Program-made: the position numbers and the translations under genes | The notes under the pieces: model-generated | Told to the model about the DNA's origin: nothing | The model's database searches: none | Seen by the model: the letters and a program-made list of their open reading frames with translations, nothing else | NCBI RefSeq assembly: GCF_001182745.1 | Contig: NZ_LN868941.1 | Location: 32,709-96,708 of the forward strand | Source of the DNA: Nocardia farcinica | Lineage (GTDB): Bacteria > Actinomycetota > Actinomycetes > Mycobacteriales > Mycobacteriaceae | Reading direction: 5' to 3' | DNA length: 64,000 bases | Shown here: one piece after another, positions 33,987-42,066 of the stretch | How positions within the stretch are numbered: the first letter of the stretch is position 1 | Layout: every line of letters starts with the position of its first letter

Positions 33987-35204
33987 TCAGTTGCTGCCGG
34001 TCAGGGTGCTGACGTCCACGCCGAGCGCTTCGGTCATCACCCGGGCGTAGACCGCCTTGTGCCGGGCCAGCGCCGCGTCCACCGTGGCCGTGGACCGGCC
34101 TGCGGAACGTGCGTTGTGACGCAGCTCCTCGAGCCTCTTGCCCGCCTTGCCGAGCTTGTGGTTGGCCTCTTTGATCGCCCACTGCGACAACGCCTCTCGC
34201 GATTGACCCGCCTTGGCGTCGAGCTGGGCGGCCATCTCGGCAATGGCGTCGGACAGGTCCATCGCCTCCCGCGCGTCGGGGTTGACCAGCGCGAGTACCT
34301 CCCGTTCCACGGTGGGCCGCTCGGCGACCGAGTCCCACAGCACGTGGGTGAGCATCGGCAGGTCGTTGTCGTCGACCTCGGCGCGGCCGTCGAGGAACGC
34401 CGATGCCTGGAGAAGGCGAATGGCCTGCTTCCAGCGTCGATCCGACGCCACGAGCGACTGTCGCCTCAGCGAGGTTCGCAGCTGGCAGACAGTATCGACC
34501 ACCCCGTCAGGCACCGCCACGGCCGGGACGTCGATCGTGACCGCCTGCTGCAACGCCGCAAGTGTGACCGTGGTCGGCGCGGCGGCGGCCGCGGGGCTCT
34601 GGACGGCAGAACGAATGAGGGCGGCGAAGTTCGACGGATCGGTCAGATAGCCGACCTCGAGCCGGACGAGCAGACGATCGTAGATCGCGGCGCTTTCCTC
34701 CCCGCTGGGCAGCTCGTTGGAGGCGGTGATGGCCGAGATCAGCGGGCAGCTGATCGGGGCCCCGCCGGATTCGGGGTGGTAGAGCCGTTCATTGAGGAAG
34801 GCCAGTGTCTCGTTGAGAGCACCCACCGAGCACTTGAAGATCTCGTCCATGAACGCGATATGGCAGGTCGTAGCACGTCCCTCGAACAGCTGGGTGTACC
34901 GGCCCTGGGTCAGTGCTGCCACGTCGACCGGTCCGAACATTTTCTTCGGGTCGGTGAATTTGCTCAGCAGAATCTCCCACAGCTGGGCATCGACGATCCG
35001 GCCGGTCAGCTCCCGCGCCAACTCGGATTTCGCGGTGCCGGGAGGGCCCAGGATCAGCGAGTGCTTGCCCGCAAGGATCGCTGCGACCACCGCGCGCACA
35101 ACTTCGGAACGCTCGTAGAACAAGTCCGACAACTCATCGCTCACCGCCCGCAGCTTGCGCGCCGTGTCGGACGAGTCGTGCTCCACCTGCTGTTTCCCGC
35201 TCAT
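33987..35204 (-). CDS. MoxR/RavA-type AAA+ ATPase
   Basis: The 405-residue ATPase has Walker A GPPGTAKS (about 53), Walker B CHIAFMDEIFK (about 118), a sensor-1 SAITASNELPSGEE and the RavA-like IYDRLLVRLEVGYLTD segment. The C-terminal half is helical with DRRWKQAIRLLQASAFLDGR (the sensor-2 region) and DLPMLTHVLWDS. MoxR ATPases remodel or insert cofactors into protein partners; with a VWA protein the RavA-ViaA pairing is clear. It is read from the AATGGGTACCCATT region and is the first gene of its operon. The ATG at 35204 follows GAGAGG. Confidence 0.85.
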   Translation of the reverse strand: MSGKQQVEHDSSDTARKLRAVSDELSDLFYERSEVVRAVVAAILAGKHSLILGPPGTAKSELARELTGRIVDAQLWEILLSKFTDPKKMFGPVDVAALTQGRYTQLFEGRATTCHIAFMDEIFKCSVGALNETLAFLNERLYHPESGGAPISCPLISAITASNELPSGEESAAIYDRLLVRLEVGYLTDPSNFAALIRSAVQSPAAAAAPTTVTLAALQQAVTIDVPAVAVPDGVVDTVCQLRTSLRRQSLVASDRRWKQAIRLLQASAFLDGRAEVDDNDLPMLTHVLWDSVAERPTVEREVLALVNPDAREAMDLSDAIAEMAAQLDAKAGQSREALSQWAIKEANHKLGKAGKRLEELRHNARSAGRSTATVDAALARHKAVYARVMTEALGVDVSTLTGSN

Positions 35205-35220
35205 GACCTCTCCCCGATTT

Positions 35221-35281
35221 AATGGGTACCCATTTAATGTGGACGACACTAGCACAGAGGTTGGACAAATGGGTACCCACT
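35221..35281. promoter_or_regulatory. Two AATGGGTACCCATT operators
   Basis: AATGGGTACCCATT (35221-35234) is a perfect palindrome; AATGGGTACCCACT (35268-35281) differs by one base. Start-to-start distance is 47 bp. They lie in the 93-bp gap between the MoxR gene and the divergent small gene at 35298, whose product is a likely binder. Confidence 0.75.
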
Positions 35282-35297
35282 AAGTGAGGATGGGGCG

Positions 35298-35543
35298 ATG
35301 ACGCCCAGCGACCCGCACAAGGCCCCCCAGCGAACCTGGCGTCCTGAGAACGACGAGTACGACGACGCGAAGAAGCTCCTCCGCGCTCGCGGGCGGGGAT
35401 TGACGGAATACCTGCGTGCCTGCGTGCGTTGGCTGCGCGCCGACCCGGACACCGCGCTCGCGATACTCGGCGAGCACTGGCCCGAGCCGCGCACCCGCGG
35501 ACGTCCTCGTACGGAGGAGTCTTCGCATGAAGCGCCTCGCTGA
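35298..35543 (+). CDS. Small basic protein, possible RHH-type autoregulator
   Basis: An 81-residue protein, start ATG after GAGGATGGGGCG. The centre (DEYDDAKKLLRARGRGLTEYLRACVRWLRADP) fits a short ribbon-helix-helix-like DNA-binding fold with two helices; the ends are polar and basic. It faces the MoxR operon across two palindromic AATGGGTACCCATT sites and is followed by a strong hairpin, so it is a monocistronic regulator candidate. The fold is an inference. Confidence 0.65.
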   Translation: MTPSDPHKAPQRTWRPENDEYDDAKKLLRARGRGLTEYLRACVRWLRADPDTALAILGEHWPEPRTRGRPRTEESSHEAPR

Positions 35544-35576
35544 ATGCGGGGGAAGGCGGCGTCGTAGAACGAGACG

Positions 35577-35639
35577 GAGGGAAGGCGCGGGTGGCATCCG
35601 GTCTGGGGAGGGGTCCGGATGCCGCGCGCCTTCCCTCCG
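35577..35639. terminator. Strong long-stem terminator, bidirectional
   Basis: GGAGGGAAGGCGCG pairs with CGCGCCTTCCCTCC, continued by GGCATCCGG with CCGGATGCC around a 13-nt loop. It lies 33 bp after the small gene's stop and before the convergent DUF4913 gene's end, so it can stop transcription from both sides. The rest of the 188-bp gap shows nothing else. Confidence 0.8.
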
Positions 35640-35731
35640 TGAGGAGGCCGTCGCCGGCGCGGTGGAAGGCCGAGGGGAGTGGTGCCTCCCACCGTGCTCG
35701 ATGGTGACGGCGTGGCTTGGACGGCAAGGAA

Positions 35732-36385
35732 TTACGGTCTGAAACTTGCCGGAACGACCGGGACGAATTTCGCCTCCGGGTCGTGCTTGTCGGGCGTGCA
35801 GGCGTAGAACGGCCCCGCCGGATCGGTCAGGTTGCGCAGCAGAGGGTAGAAGAAGTCGCGGAAGTACACGGCCATGGCGGCTCCTGGCTGCACGACCGCC
35901 TCCAGCCACGAGCGGCGCAGCGACCACAGCACCGTCACCGCCTCGGGGTGCTCGTACCACTCCGAGCACCAGCAGATCGCGCCGTTGGCGGAACTGGTGG
36001 TGGAGCGAGGCAGCTTACGCTGCGCCCACTCACCGATATTGGCGATCACCCATTCCAGCAGCACGTCCATGTCGATCTGGTCCGGATCGGCCCCGTCGGG
36101 GATCGCGGCAGGCGGGGCGCTGCTGGCGCCGTCACCCGCACCGCTCGGGGCGGCCGCAGCGGGAGCCTCACCAGGGGCGGCGGAAGCGAGCCGGTCGGCC
36201 AGAACGCCGAGCGCAGTCTCGAACTCGTCGAGCCCTTGGGAGGATCGGGCGGCGGTGGCGTCGACCCGCTCCACCTTCGTGGACAACAGCCGGTGCTGGT
36301 TGCGCATCTCGACGAGAGCTTCGCTCAGGGAGGCGACCTGGTTGCGCAGTTCTTCGACCCGCTCATCCGGCGATTCGGTGCTCAC
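35732..36385 (-). CDS. DUF4913-type conjugation-associated protein
   Basis: The 217-residue protein begins with a coiled coil (RVEELRNQVASLSEALVEMR) and an Ala/Pro linker. The C-terminal domain matches DUF4913: a Trp-rich core with WCSEWYEHPEAVTVLWSLRRSWL and YFRDFFYPLLRNL, found in actinobacterial mobile elements beside T4CP genes. The GTG at 36385 overlaps the T4CP stop (GTGA). It closes the conjugation operon; a cytoplasmic partner of the coupling protein is likely. Confidence 0.8.
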   Translation of the reverse strand: MSTESPDERVEELRNQVASLSEALVEMRNQHRLLSTKVERVDATAARSSQGLDEFETALGVLADRLASAAPGEAPAAAAPSGAGDGASSAPPAAIPDGADPDQIDMDVLLEWVIANIGEWAQRKLPRSTTSSANGAICWCSEWYEHPEAVTVLWSLRRSWLEAVVQPGAAMAVYFRDFFYPLLRNLTDPAGPFYACTPDKHDPEAKFVPVVPASFRP

Positions 36386-38106
36386 GCCGCACTCGCTTTC
36401 GCCTGCTCGTCGAGCCGCCGCCGCAGCGCCTTGGCGACCGGGTTGGCCGGGCCCAGATGCTCGATCGCGGCGTTCTGCACCTCCTTGGTGGCCTCGTCGC
36501 GGACTCGTTCGACATCGCCCTTGTCCGGTTCGGTGTACCAGGGGATGAGGTCGATCAGCACGGGGCGCGATTCCTGCCGGATCAGCAGCGCGTTGCGCTT
36601 CTTCATCGCAGCGATCTCTTCCACGGGCATGATCGGCTCCAGCGATCCACGATCGTTGGAGGTGGTAACACCCCCGGGACCATGGGAGCGGCGCCGCTCA
36701 CGAGGTTTGTACTGTCCGACCAGGCCGGAGAGCTTGCGCAGGAACGGTTCGTCCTGCAATCCGGCGCCGAGGATGCGCACGGTGGAGGCACCCCACAGGG
36801 CGGCCGCGTCGTCCGCACCCCAGGTCGAGATCACCTGGGCTTCGGACTGGAAAATGGCGGTGACGCACATCGACTTCGACCCCAGGTGTGACGCCAGCTT
36901 CGGCAACCGTTTGATCTTGCAGATGTTGGCGCACTCGTCGAGAACGAGAGTCAAGGGTGGATCGACCCGGCCGCCATGAGCCGAGGCGGCGAGGTCGCCG
37001 AGTTCGAATATCTTGGCGACCATCGCCGCGATCACCGCGCCGGCGGAGCCGGAACCCTCCTGGGTCATCAAGTACAGCGTCGGGGCCTTGCCGTCTTCGT
37101 AGGCGAACAGGCTCCACAAATCGAGTTCGGTGATCTTCTCCGTGGTCGGCTGCTCCCACGTGTTCGGCGGAGTGATCCAGCGCAACGTTTCTTCGTCCTG
37201 GATGCTGGCCAGCGCGGTCTGGGCCTCACCGAACACACCGCCCCGGGTCTCGGCGGGCAGGTCGAGCACCGCGGCGAAGGCGTTGGCCGCACGGCGGTTT
37301 CCGTGCTGGTGCAGGATGTCGATCGGTTTGTCCGAGTACGTGTCGATCCAATCCAGCACGTCACGCATGGTGCGGCCGCTCAGGGATGCGGCCAGCAACG
37401 CCCAGGACAGCAGGTTCTTGCCGGTCGGGGCGAAGAACGGGTCCTCGTTCTGTCCGGACCCGCCGCCGCGGTTCTCCTCGATGAAGTGCTCGGCGACCTT
37501 CTTGGCGTCTCGCAGCGTGGTGATGCCGGAAAGGATGTTCCACCACCACGTCTGGGCGGCGTAGGCGATCTGGCTGGGATCGAAGACGTAGACCGGGCCG
37601 ACGTCCTTCCGCAGGGCGCCGGTCAGAATCCACAGGTCCGGCTTGTTCGAGGTGGCGATCACCGCCCCGGGTGCTGACAGAATGCGGGGGACCGCGACCG
37701 CGGAGGTCTTGTTGCTGCGCGGTCCCATCATCACGATGGTGAAGTCCTCGTAGGAGGCATACACCGACTTGCCCTTCAGACGGCCGATCAGCGGCGCCAG
37801 CTCCCGCATGGACACGCCTTTGGCCGACTCGATCGAGGCGCGCAGGCCCACACCTCGCTCAGCAGCCTTCTTCCCGATCATGTCCGGGATCTGCTTCCTG
37901 TCGCGCAGCAACTTCTCCGGCGTCTCGTTCGGCCATGCCTTCCACACCACCCACGCCAGCGCCGCGAGCAAAAGGCACAACAGCGCCCCCACAAGCCCGA
38001 TAACCAGCCACGACGTACCCTGCTCGTGAATGCGGTAGACGCTGTAGCAGATCCCACCGACGACCAACACCGAGATCCAAACCCACGCCAGCGCAGAGTC
38101 ACCCAT
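36382..38106 (-). CDS. Type IV coupling protein (TraD/TraG/VirD4 family)
   Basis: The 574-residue ATPase has two N-terminal membrane helices (ALAWVWISVLVVGGICYSVY; SWLVIGLVGALLCLLLAALA), a divergent Walker A GPRSNKT (about 128) and Walker B LTLVLDECANI (about 389), ending in the TraG-type LPKLASHLGSKSMCVTAIFQSEAQ-like block (given in parts for length). It pumps DNA or relaxosome into the secretion channel. ATG 38106 with GAAGGGG is preferred over GTG 38109. It follows a truncated relative directly. Confidence 0.85.
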   Translation of the reverse strand: MGDSALAWVWISVLVVGGICYSVYRIHEQGTSWLVIGLVGALLCLLLAALAWVVWKAWPNETPEKLLRDRKQIPDMIGKKAAERGVGLRASIESAKGVSMRELAPLIGRLKGKSVYASYEDFTIVMMGPRSNKTSAVAVPRILSAPGAVIATSNKPDLWILTGALRKDVGPVYVFDPSQIAYAAQTWWWNILSGITTLRDAKKVAEHFIEENRGGGSGQNEDPFFAPTGKNLLSWALLAASLSGRTMRDVLDWIDTYSDKPIDILHQHGNRRAANAFAAVLDLPAETRGGVFGEAQTALASIQDEETLRWITPPNTWEQPTTEKITELDLWSLFAYEDGKAPTLYLMTQEGSGSAGAVIAAMVAKIFELGDLAASAHGGRVDPPLTLVLDECANICKIKRLPKLASHLGSKSMCVTAIFQSEAQVISTWGADDAAALWGASTVRILGAGLQDEPFLRKLSGLVGQYKPRERRRSHGPGGVTTSNDRGSLEPIMPVEEIAAMKKRNALLIRQESRPVLIDLIPWYTEPDKGDVERVRDEATKEVQNAAIEHLGPANPVAKALRRRLDEQAKASAA

Positions 38107-38879
38107 CACGCACCCCTTCGCAGAGGACCGACACTCACCACTCGCACCACCAGACCCGCCTCTTGGGCCGCGAGCAGCAGCTCCGCCCGCAACGCGGCGG
38201 CCGCACCGGCACTTCGGGTGCCCGGCACCTCGACGACGAAGACCTCCCGGCGCGCGGTGAGCGCCGCCGCCTCGAGCACCGGCAGCGGCCCGACGCCGGG
38301 AAGCGCACCGGTCTGCGCGCTCAGCGCGGCGAGGATCATGCCGTGGTCCAGCGGCAGCATCGCTTGGCGGACCACAGCCCAGATCGCAGCCTGTTCCCCG
38401 GCCGGCGTCTCGCCGAAGGTATCCAGATCAGCGGTCGGACCGGATTCCCCGTTCGCGTGCAGCAGCTGATACGGCTCACTGAGATCACCGGAGTGAATCC
38501 AGTCGAGCACATCCGTGAGGCTGCGGCGGCCGCGCACGGCCGCCAGCAACAGGTTCGCGGTCAGCAGCGTAGCTTCCGGGACGAAGTACAGAGCCGCCTC
38601 ATCTCGGACCACGGAGAAGAGGTTTTCGGCGATCCGGTCGGCATCGGCGGCATCGGTGATTCTGGCCAGCAGATCCCAACGGAAAGTAGTTGCCGGGCCC
38701 GGCAACTCCGGGTTCCACACCAACGCCTGGCCCCACCACCGTCGCGGCAACGCCGCAACGTGGTCGGTCACGGTGATGACCATGGCCGAGGTAGCGCCGA
38801 CCGGATCGTGGTCCCAGTCCTGTGCGGAGATGACGTCCCGCATCACGATCCTCTCCCGAGTCGGTCGTTCATGCTGCAT
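38106..38879 (-). CDS. Truncated, nucleotide-site-free T4CP-like protein
   Basis: The 257-residue protein aligns by eye with the middle of the adjacent coupling protein: VWNPELPGPATTFRWDLLARIT matches FDPSQ...WWWNILSGIT; ANLLLAAVRGRRSLTDVLDWIHSG matches SWALLAASLSGRTMRDVLDWIDTY; YQLLHANG matches DILHQHG. It lacks Walker A, Walker B and membrane helices. ATG 38879 and ATG 38843 both have good ribosome sites. It overlaps its neighbours at both ends. A pseudo-ATPase partner or a regulatory subunit of the coupling complex is inferred. Confidence 0.7.
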   Translation of the reverse strand: MQHERPTRERIVMRDVISAQDWDHDPVGATSAMVITVTDHVAALPRRWWGQALVWNPELPGPATTFRWDLLARITDAADADRIAENLFSVVRDEAALYFVPEATLLTANLLLAAVRGRRSLTDVLDWIHSGDLSEPYQLLHANGESGPTADLDTFGETPAGEQAAIWAVVRQAMLPLDHGMILAALSAQTGALPGVGPLPVLEAAALTARREVFVVEVPGTRSAGAAAALRAELLLAAQEAGLVVRVVSVGPLRRGA

Positions 38880-40494
38880 GGCTCCTCCGTCCGTCGGAGT
38901 TGAGTCCGGCGAAAGCGCCGTCGGTGTTGTAGAGATCGAGTTCTTCCGGTGTCAGGTCGACATGGACCGGCAGGCCCATGCGGGAGCCGGACTTGATCAG
39001 ATATTTGCCGCGACCTGGGTGACGTTGACCGGGAACCCAGGTCGGCGGAGCGGACCAGCGGGTCACCAACTCCTTCTCGCCAGAGGTGAACGGGCTGATC
39101 GCGTGCAGGCGCTCCATTTCGGCGTTGTCCAGCCCGCCGATGACTTTGATCGCGTTGCGCGCGACCATGCCCTTGGCCTTGGCCCGGTCGGCTTCGGTGG
39201 GCAGCGCTTCGAGGTCGGTGATCGAGTGCGTGCTTTGTGCCGACACCACACCGCGTGCGCGGTTCAGACGGGTCATGCGGTCGGACTTCTCCACCAGACC
39301 TGGTGCCGCGCGCAACGCGCGCCACAGTTCGTCCTGGGGCTGGAACACATTCCGGCGCTCCCCGGCGGCCTGCTTACCCTCGATCAGGCCGGCCGACCAT
39401 GCCCACGCGCACATCATTGCGGCGGCCACCACGTCGTCACCGTCATCCTCAACGGCCTTGAGCGACAGCGAGACCGCGGGCAGATCGGCGTCGATCGAGA
39501 AGCTCGAAGACCGATCGAACATGCCCTTGATCGGGCCTTCGCACAACAGCACCAGGGTGTTGCGCAGCTCCCGGATCTCGCGGCGGTACTCGTACTCGTC
39601 TCGCGCCGCGACCACGCGCTGCAACGGTGCGCCCGCCTCATCGAGAATGTGCACGAGCTCCGGGATCGTGGGATCGGGGAGATGGTGCCGCGCGCTGGCG
39701 TCGTCGGCCTGGTCGACTGCCATCGCCAGCAGCAGCCGCTCGGTGGCAGTCAGATCCTGGCCGCCGACGATGGTGATCAGCGACTCCAGCAGGTCCAGGC
39801 GCCGGCCGCGGGCCTGGGAGACCAGCTGTTCACGCTGGCTGCCTACAGCGGCGCGAATCGCGCCGCGCAGCGGGCCGAGATCGAGGGGGTTGAGGCTGTG
39901 CAGACCGCGCCCGATCCGGAAAACCTTGCCTTCCAGTGCCTCCACGATTGGGCTGTACTCGTCTTTGATGTCGCCGGGGATCACTGCGGCGAAGCCGTAC
40001 GCGACGAGGCCGACCATCAACCGTTTGCAGCAGGTGGACTTGCCGATGCCGGGCTGGCCCTGCACCCAGAGGCCCGTGTTGGTGACCAGACCGTCGACGA
40101 GCCACTGCGACGGGTCGAGCCCGATTGGCTCGGCGGTGTGCAGGTGGCGGCCGAAGGGGACGCCCCGGACGCGGGCACCGGATGCAGCCGGGAACGGGTA
40201 GAGGCCCTGAACCTGGGTGGTGGTGCCCGCATACAGCCGACCCGCGTCGACGTTGTGGGCGTACCCGCCGAACGGACGGTTCTCGCCCCGCGCGCTGGGA
40301 ATCGGAGGCAAGGACTCGAAGGGCAGGAACGGGTTGAACGGAGCCTGTCCAGGCTCGTTCTCGTCGGGCTGTTCCTGTTTGCGGTAGGCCGGAGTGACGC
40401 CCAACTTCGCCAACCATCGCTCTGCCAGACCTGCTTGGGCTCCCGCACGCTGCCGCGCGGCGGATTCGGCTTCGGTGATCAGTTCGGTGGTCAT
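38869..40494 (-). CDS. VirB4/TraC-like conjugation ATPase
   Basis: The 541-residue ATPase has Walker A GQPGIGKS (about 150), ALEGKVFRIGRGLHSLNPLD, a helical middle with DEYEYRREIRELRNTLVLL, and FQPQDELWRALRAAPGLVEKSDRMTRLNR around Walker B, then ARGVVSAQSTHSITDLEAL. It is the energising component assembled at the membrane face of the transfer channel; the N-terminal VirB4 portion is carried by the next gene (SCO6880-like). ATG 40494 is supported by GAGG at 8 nt. It overlaps that gene by 4 bp. Confidence 0.8.
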   Translation of the reverse strand: MTTELITEAESAARQRAGAQAGLAERWLAKLGVTPAYRKQEQPDENEPGQAPFNPFLPFESLPPIPSARGENRPFGGYAHNVDAGRLYAGTTTQVQGLYPFPAASGARVRGVPFGRHLHTAEPIGLDPSQWLVDGLVTNTGLWVQGQPGIGKSTCCKRLMVGLVAYGFAAVIPGDIKDEYSPIVEALEGKVFRIGRGLHSLNPLDLGPLRGAIRAAVGSQREQLVSQARGRRLDLLESLITIVGGQDLTATERLLLAMAVDQADDASARHHLPDPTIPELVHILDEAGAPLQRVVAARDEYEYRREIRELRNTLVLLCEGPIKGMFDRSSSFSIDADLPAVSLSLKAVEDDGDDVVAAAMMCAWAWSAGLIEGKQAAGERRNVFQPQDELWRALRAAPGLVEKSDRMTRLNRARGVVSAQSTHSITDLEALPTEADRAKAKGMVARNAIKVIGGLDNAEMERLHAISPFTSGEKELVTRWSAPPTWVPGQRHPGRGKYLIKSGSRMGLPVHVDLTPEELDLYNTDGAFAGLNSDGRRSHAA

Positions 40495-41990
40495 GCCAGC
40501 CACCTCTGCGCGGCGCTACGGGAAAGTCCGGCGGTCGGCTCGATGCCGTAGCCGAGGCTCGTTGCAAACGCGGCGGCCTGTGCGCCGCGTGCCCGCCGGA
40601 ACTGCAACTTGGAGGCGCTGACTCGATCCTCGATGTCGGCGCAGGCCGCGGCCAAGGTGTCCTCGTTTCGCACCGTGGTGGTGATGTACATGGTGAACTG
40701 GCCCAGCCCGGCGCCCATGGACTCTTCCTGAGCGGCCTTGCGGGCGCGGACCCGATCGTCGTACTCGCGCTGGGTCTCGTCCTTCTTCGTCTTCGCATTC
40801 CAGATCCGGCGCAGGGTGCCGGCCTGGATCTCGCGCTCGACGATCTCGGCGGCCTGGGCGGCGGTGTAGGGGCGGTACACCAGCGAGAAGCGCCGGTAGT
40901 ACTTACCTGGGCTGACCAGCTTGAGCAAGATGTGGTGTCGCACCACCCCGCTCGGCGGAGCCTTGAAAACCCAGGTCACCGAGTATCCGCTGTCGTGGTA
41001 GTAGACATCCTTGGTCGACTCGGTTCGCAGCGGCCCCGCGTCGGACCAGGACAGCAACTCGTCGGCCTCCTCGTCGGGAGCGTCGGAGAGGAACACCCGG
41101 ATGGCGGGGTCGAAAGCGGCGCGGATGTTGCGGATGACCCCCGCCGTGCTGGCCCGCTCGGTCACCGTCGCCCCGGCCGCAGCGAGTGCGGACTCGATGC
41201 GCGGCAACCAGCGCACCACTTCGGCCGCCCCCTCCGAGAGGGTCTTCGGCTGAGGAGACGCCTTGGACAGGTCGAAATTGACTGTCACCCGCATCTGCAC
41301 GTCCGCGGTGGTCGTCCGCGACTGGTTCACGACCTTCTTCATGATCGTCTTGGCCAGTTTCGGGGCGTTCCTGCCGTCGCGCTCCATCCGCGCCAGGGTG
41401 TAGGCGCGCTGGTCGACACCACCTGTGGGGGAGGACTCGCACGTAAACACCACCGAGGAGATGATGGGTGTGAAGCCCAGATCGGCGAGCCAGCTGCCGT
41501 AGTTGCGAACCCAGGCTTCGGTGTCGGCCGTGTCGGCCAGGGTTGTGCCGACAGGGGACACCTTCAGCACCGCAGACAGGATGCCGGTGCGGCGGTTCCA
41601 CAGCAGGCATTGGTTGCCGCCTCGGCCGTCCTCCACCGTCAACGGCTTGAGCGGCGCCAGTACACCGGGAAGGTTTTCTCCTCGGCTGACCTCTTCGAGA
41701 ACGTCGGCCGCGTGGGCGTCGCTGGCACAGCGATTAGCCCAGGCGTTGCGTACGTTCCACGCCACGTGCTGGACGACCGTGCGCCGAGAATCGCCCACAG
41801 GGACGATCGTCAGAGCCAGCACCGGGATGGCGATGAGCAATCCCATGAAGGCGAGGACCAGGCTGATGAAGGTGGTGAATGCCAGGCCAACCACGGTGGC
41901 AAGGATGATGGCCGTTCCGCTGGTCCCGAGTCGCCCCAGCCCGAACCCGGTGACTTCGCGGTAACCGCCGTAACCTCGGGTCTCGCTCAT
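40491..41990 (-). CDS. SCO6880-family membrane protein (PrgI/VirB4 N-like)
   Basis: The 499-residue protein begins with GYREVTGFGLGRLG then two adjacent membrane helices (AIILATVVGLAFTTFISLVL; FMGLLIAIPVLALTIVP), a PrgI/VirB3-like opening, followed by a soluble VirB4-N-like domain (LPGVLAPLKPLTVEDG, ADTEAWVRNYGSWLADLG, PSGVVRHHILLKLVSPGKYYRR). This matches the actinobacterial SCO6880 arrangement in which VirB3-like and VirB4-N parts are fused. ATG 41990. Partner of the following ATPase. Confidence 0.8.
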   Translation of the reverse strand: MSETRGYGGYREVTGFGLGRLGTSGTAIILATVVGLAFTTFISLVLAFMGLLIAIPVLALTIVPVGDSRRTVVQHVAWNVRNAWANRCASDAHAADVLEEVSRGENLPGVLAPLKPLTVEDGRGGNQCLLWNRRTGILSAVLKVSPVGTTLADTADTEAWVRNYGSWLADLGFTPIISSVVFTCESSPTGGVDQRAYTLARMERDGRNAPKLAKTIMKKVVNQSRTTTADVQMRVTVNFDLSKASPQPKTLSEGAAEVVRWLPRIESALAAAGATVTERASTAGVIRNIRAAFDPAIRVFLSDAPDEEADELLSWSDAGPLRTESTKDVYYHDSGYSVTWVFKAPPSGVVRHHILLKLVSPGKYYRRFSLVYRPYTAAQAAEIVEREIQAGTLRRIWNAKTKKDETQREYDDRVRARKAAQEESMGAGLGQFTMYITTTVRNEDTLAAACADIEDRVSASKLQFRRARGAQAAAFATSLGYGIEPTAGLSRSAAQRWLA

Positions 41991-42066
41991 CGTGTGCTCC
42001 TAACCTGTGTCGCCTGCCCTGCTGGTGTTGTCTTTCGTGATGCGTGTCGCCGGAATACGTTGTCGT

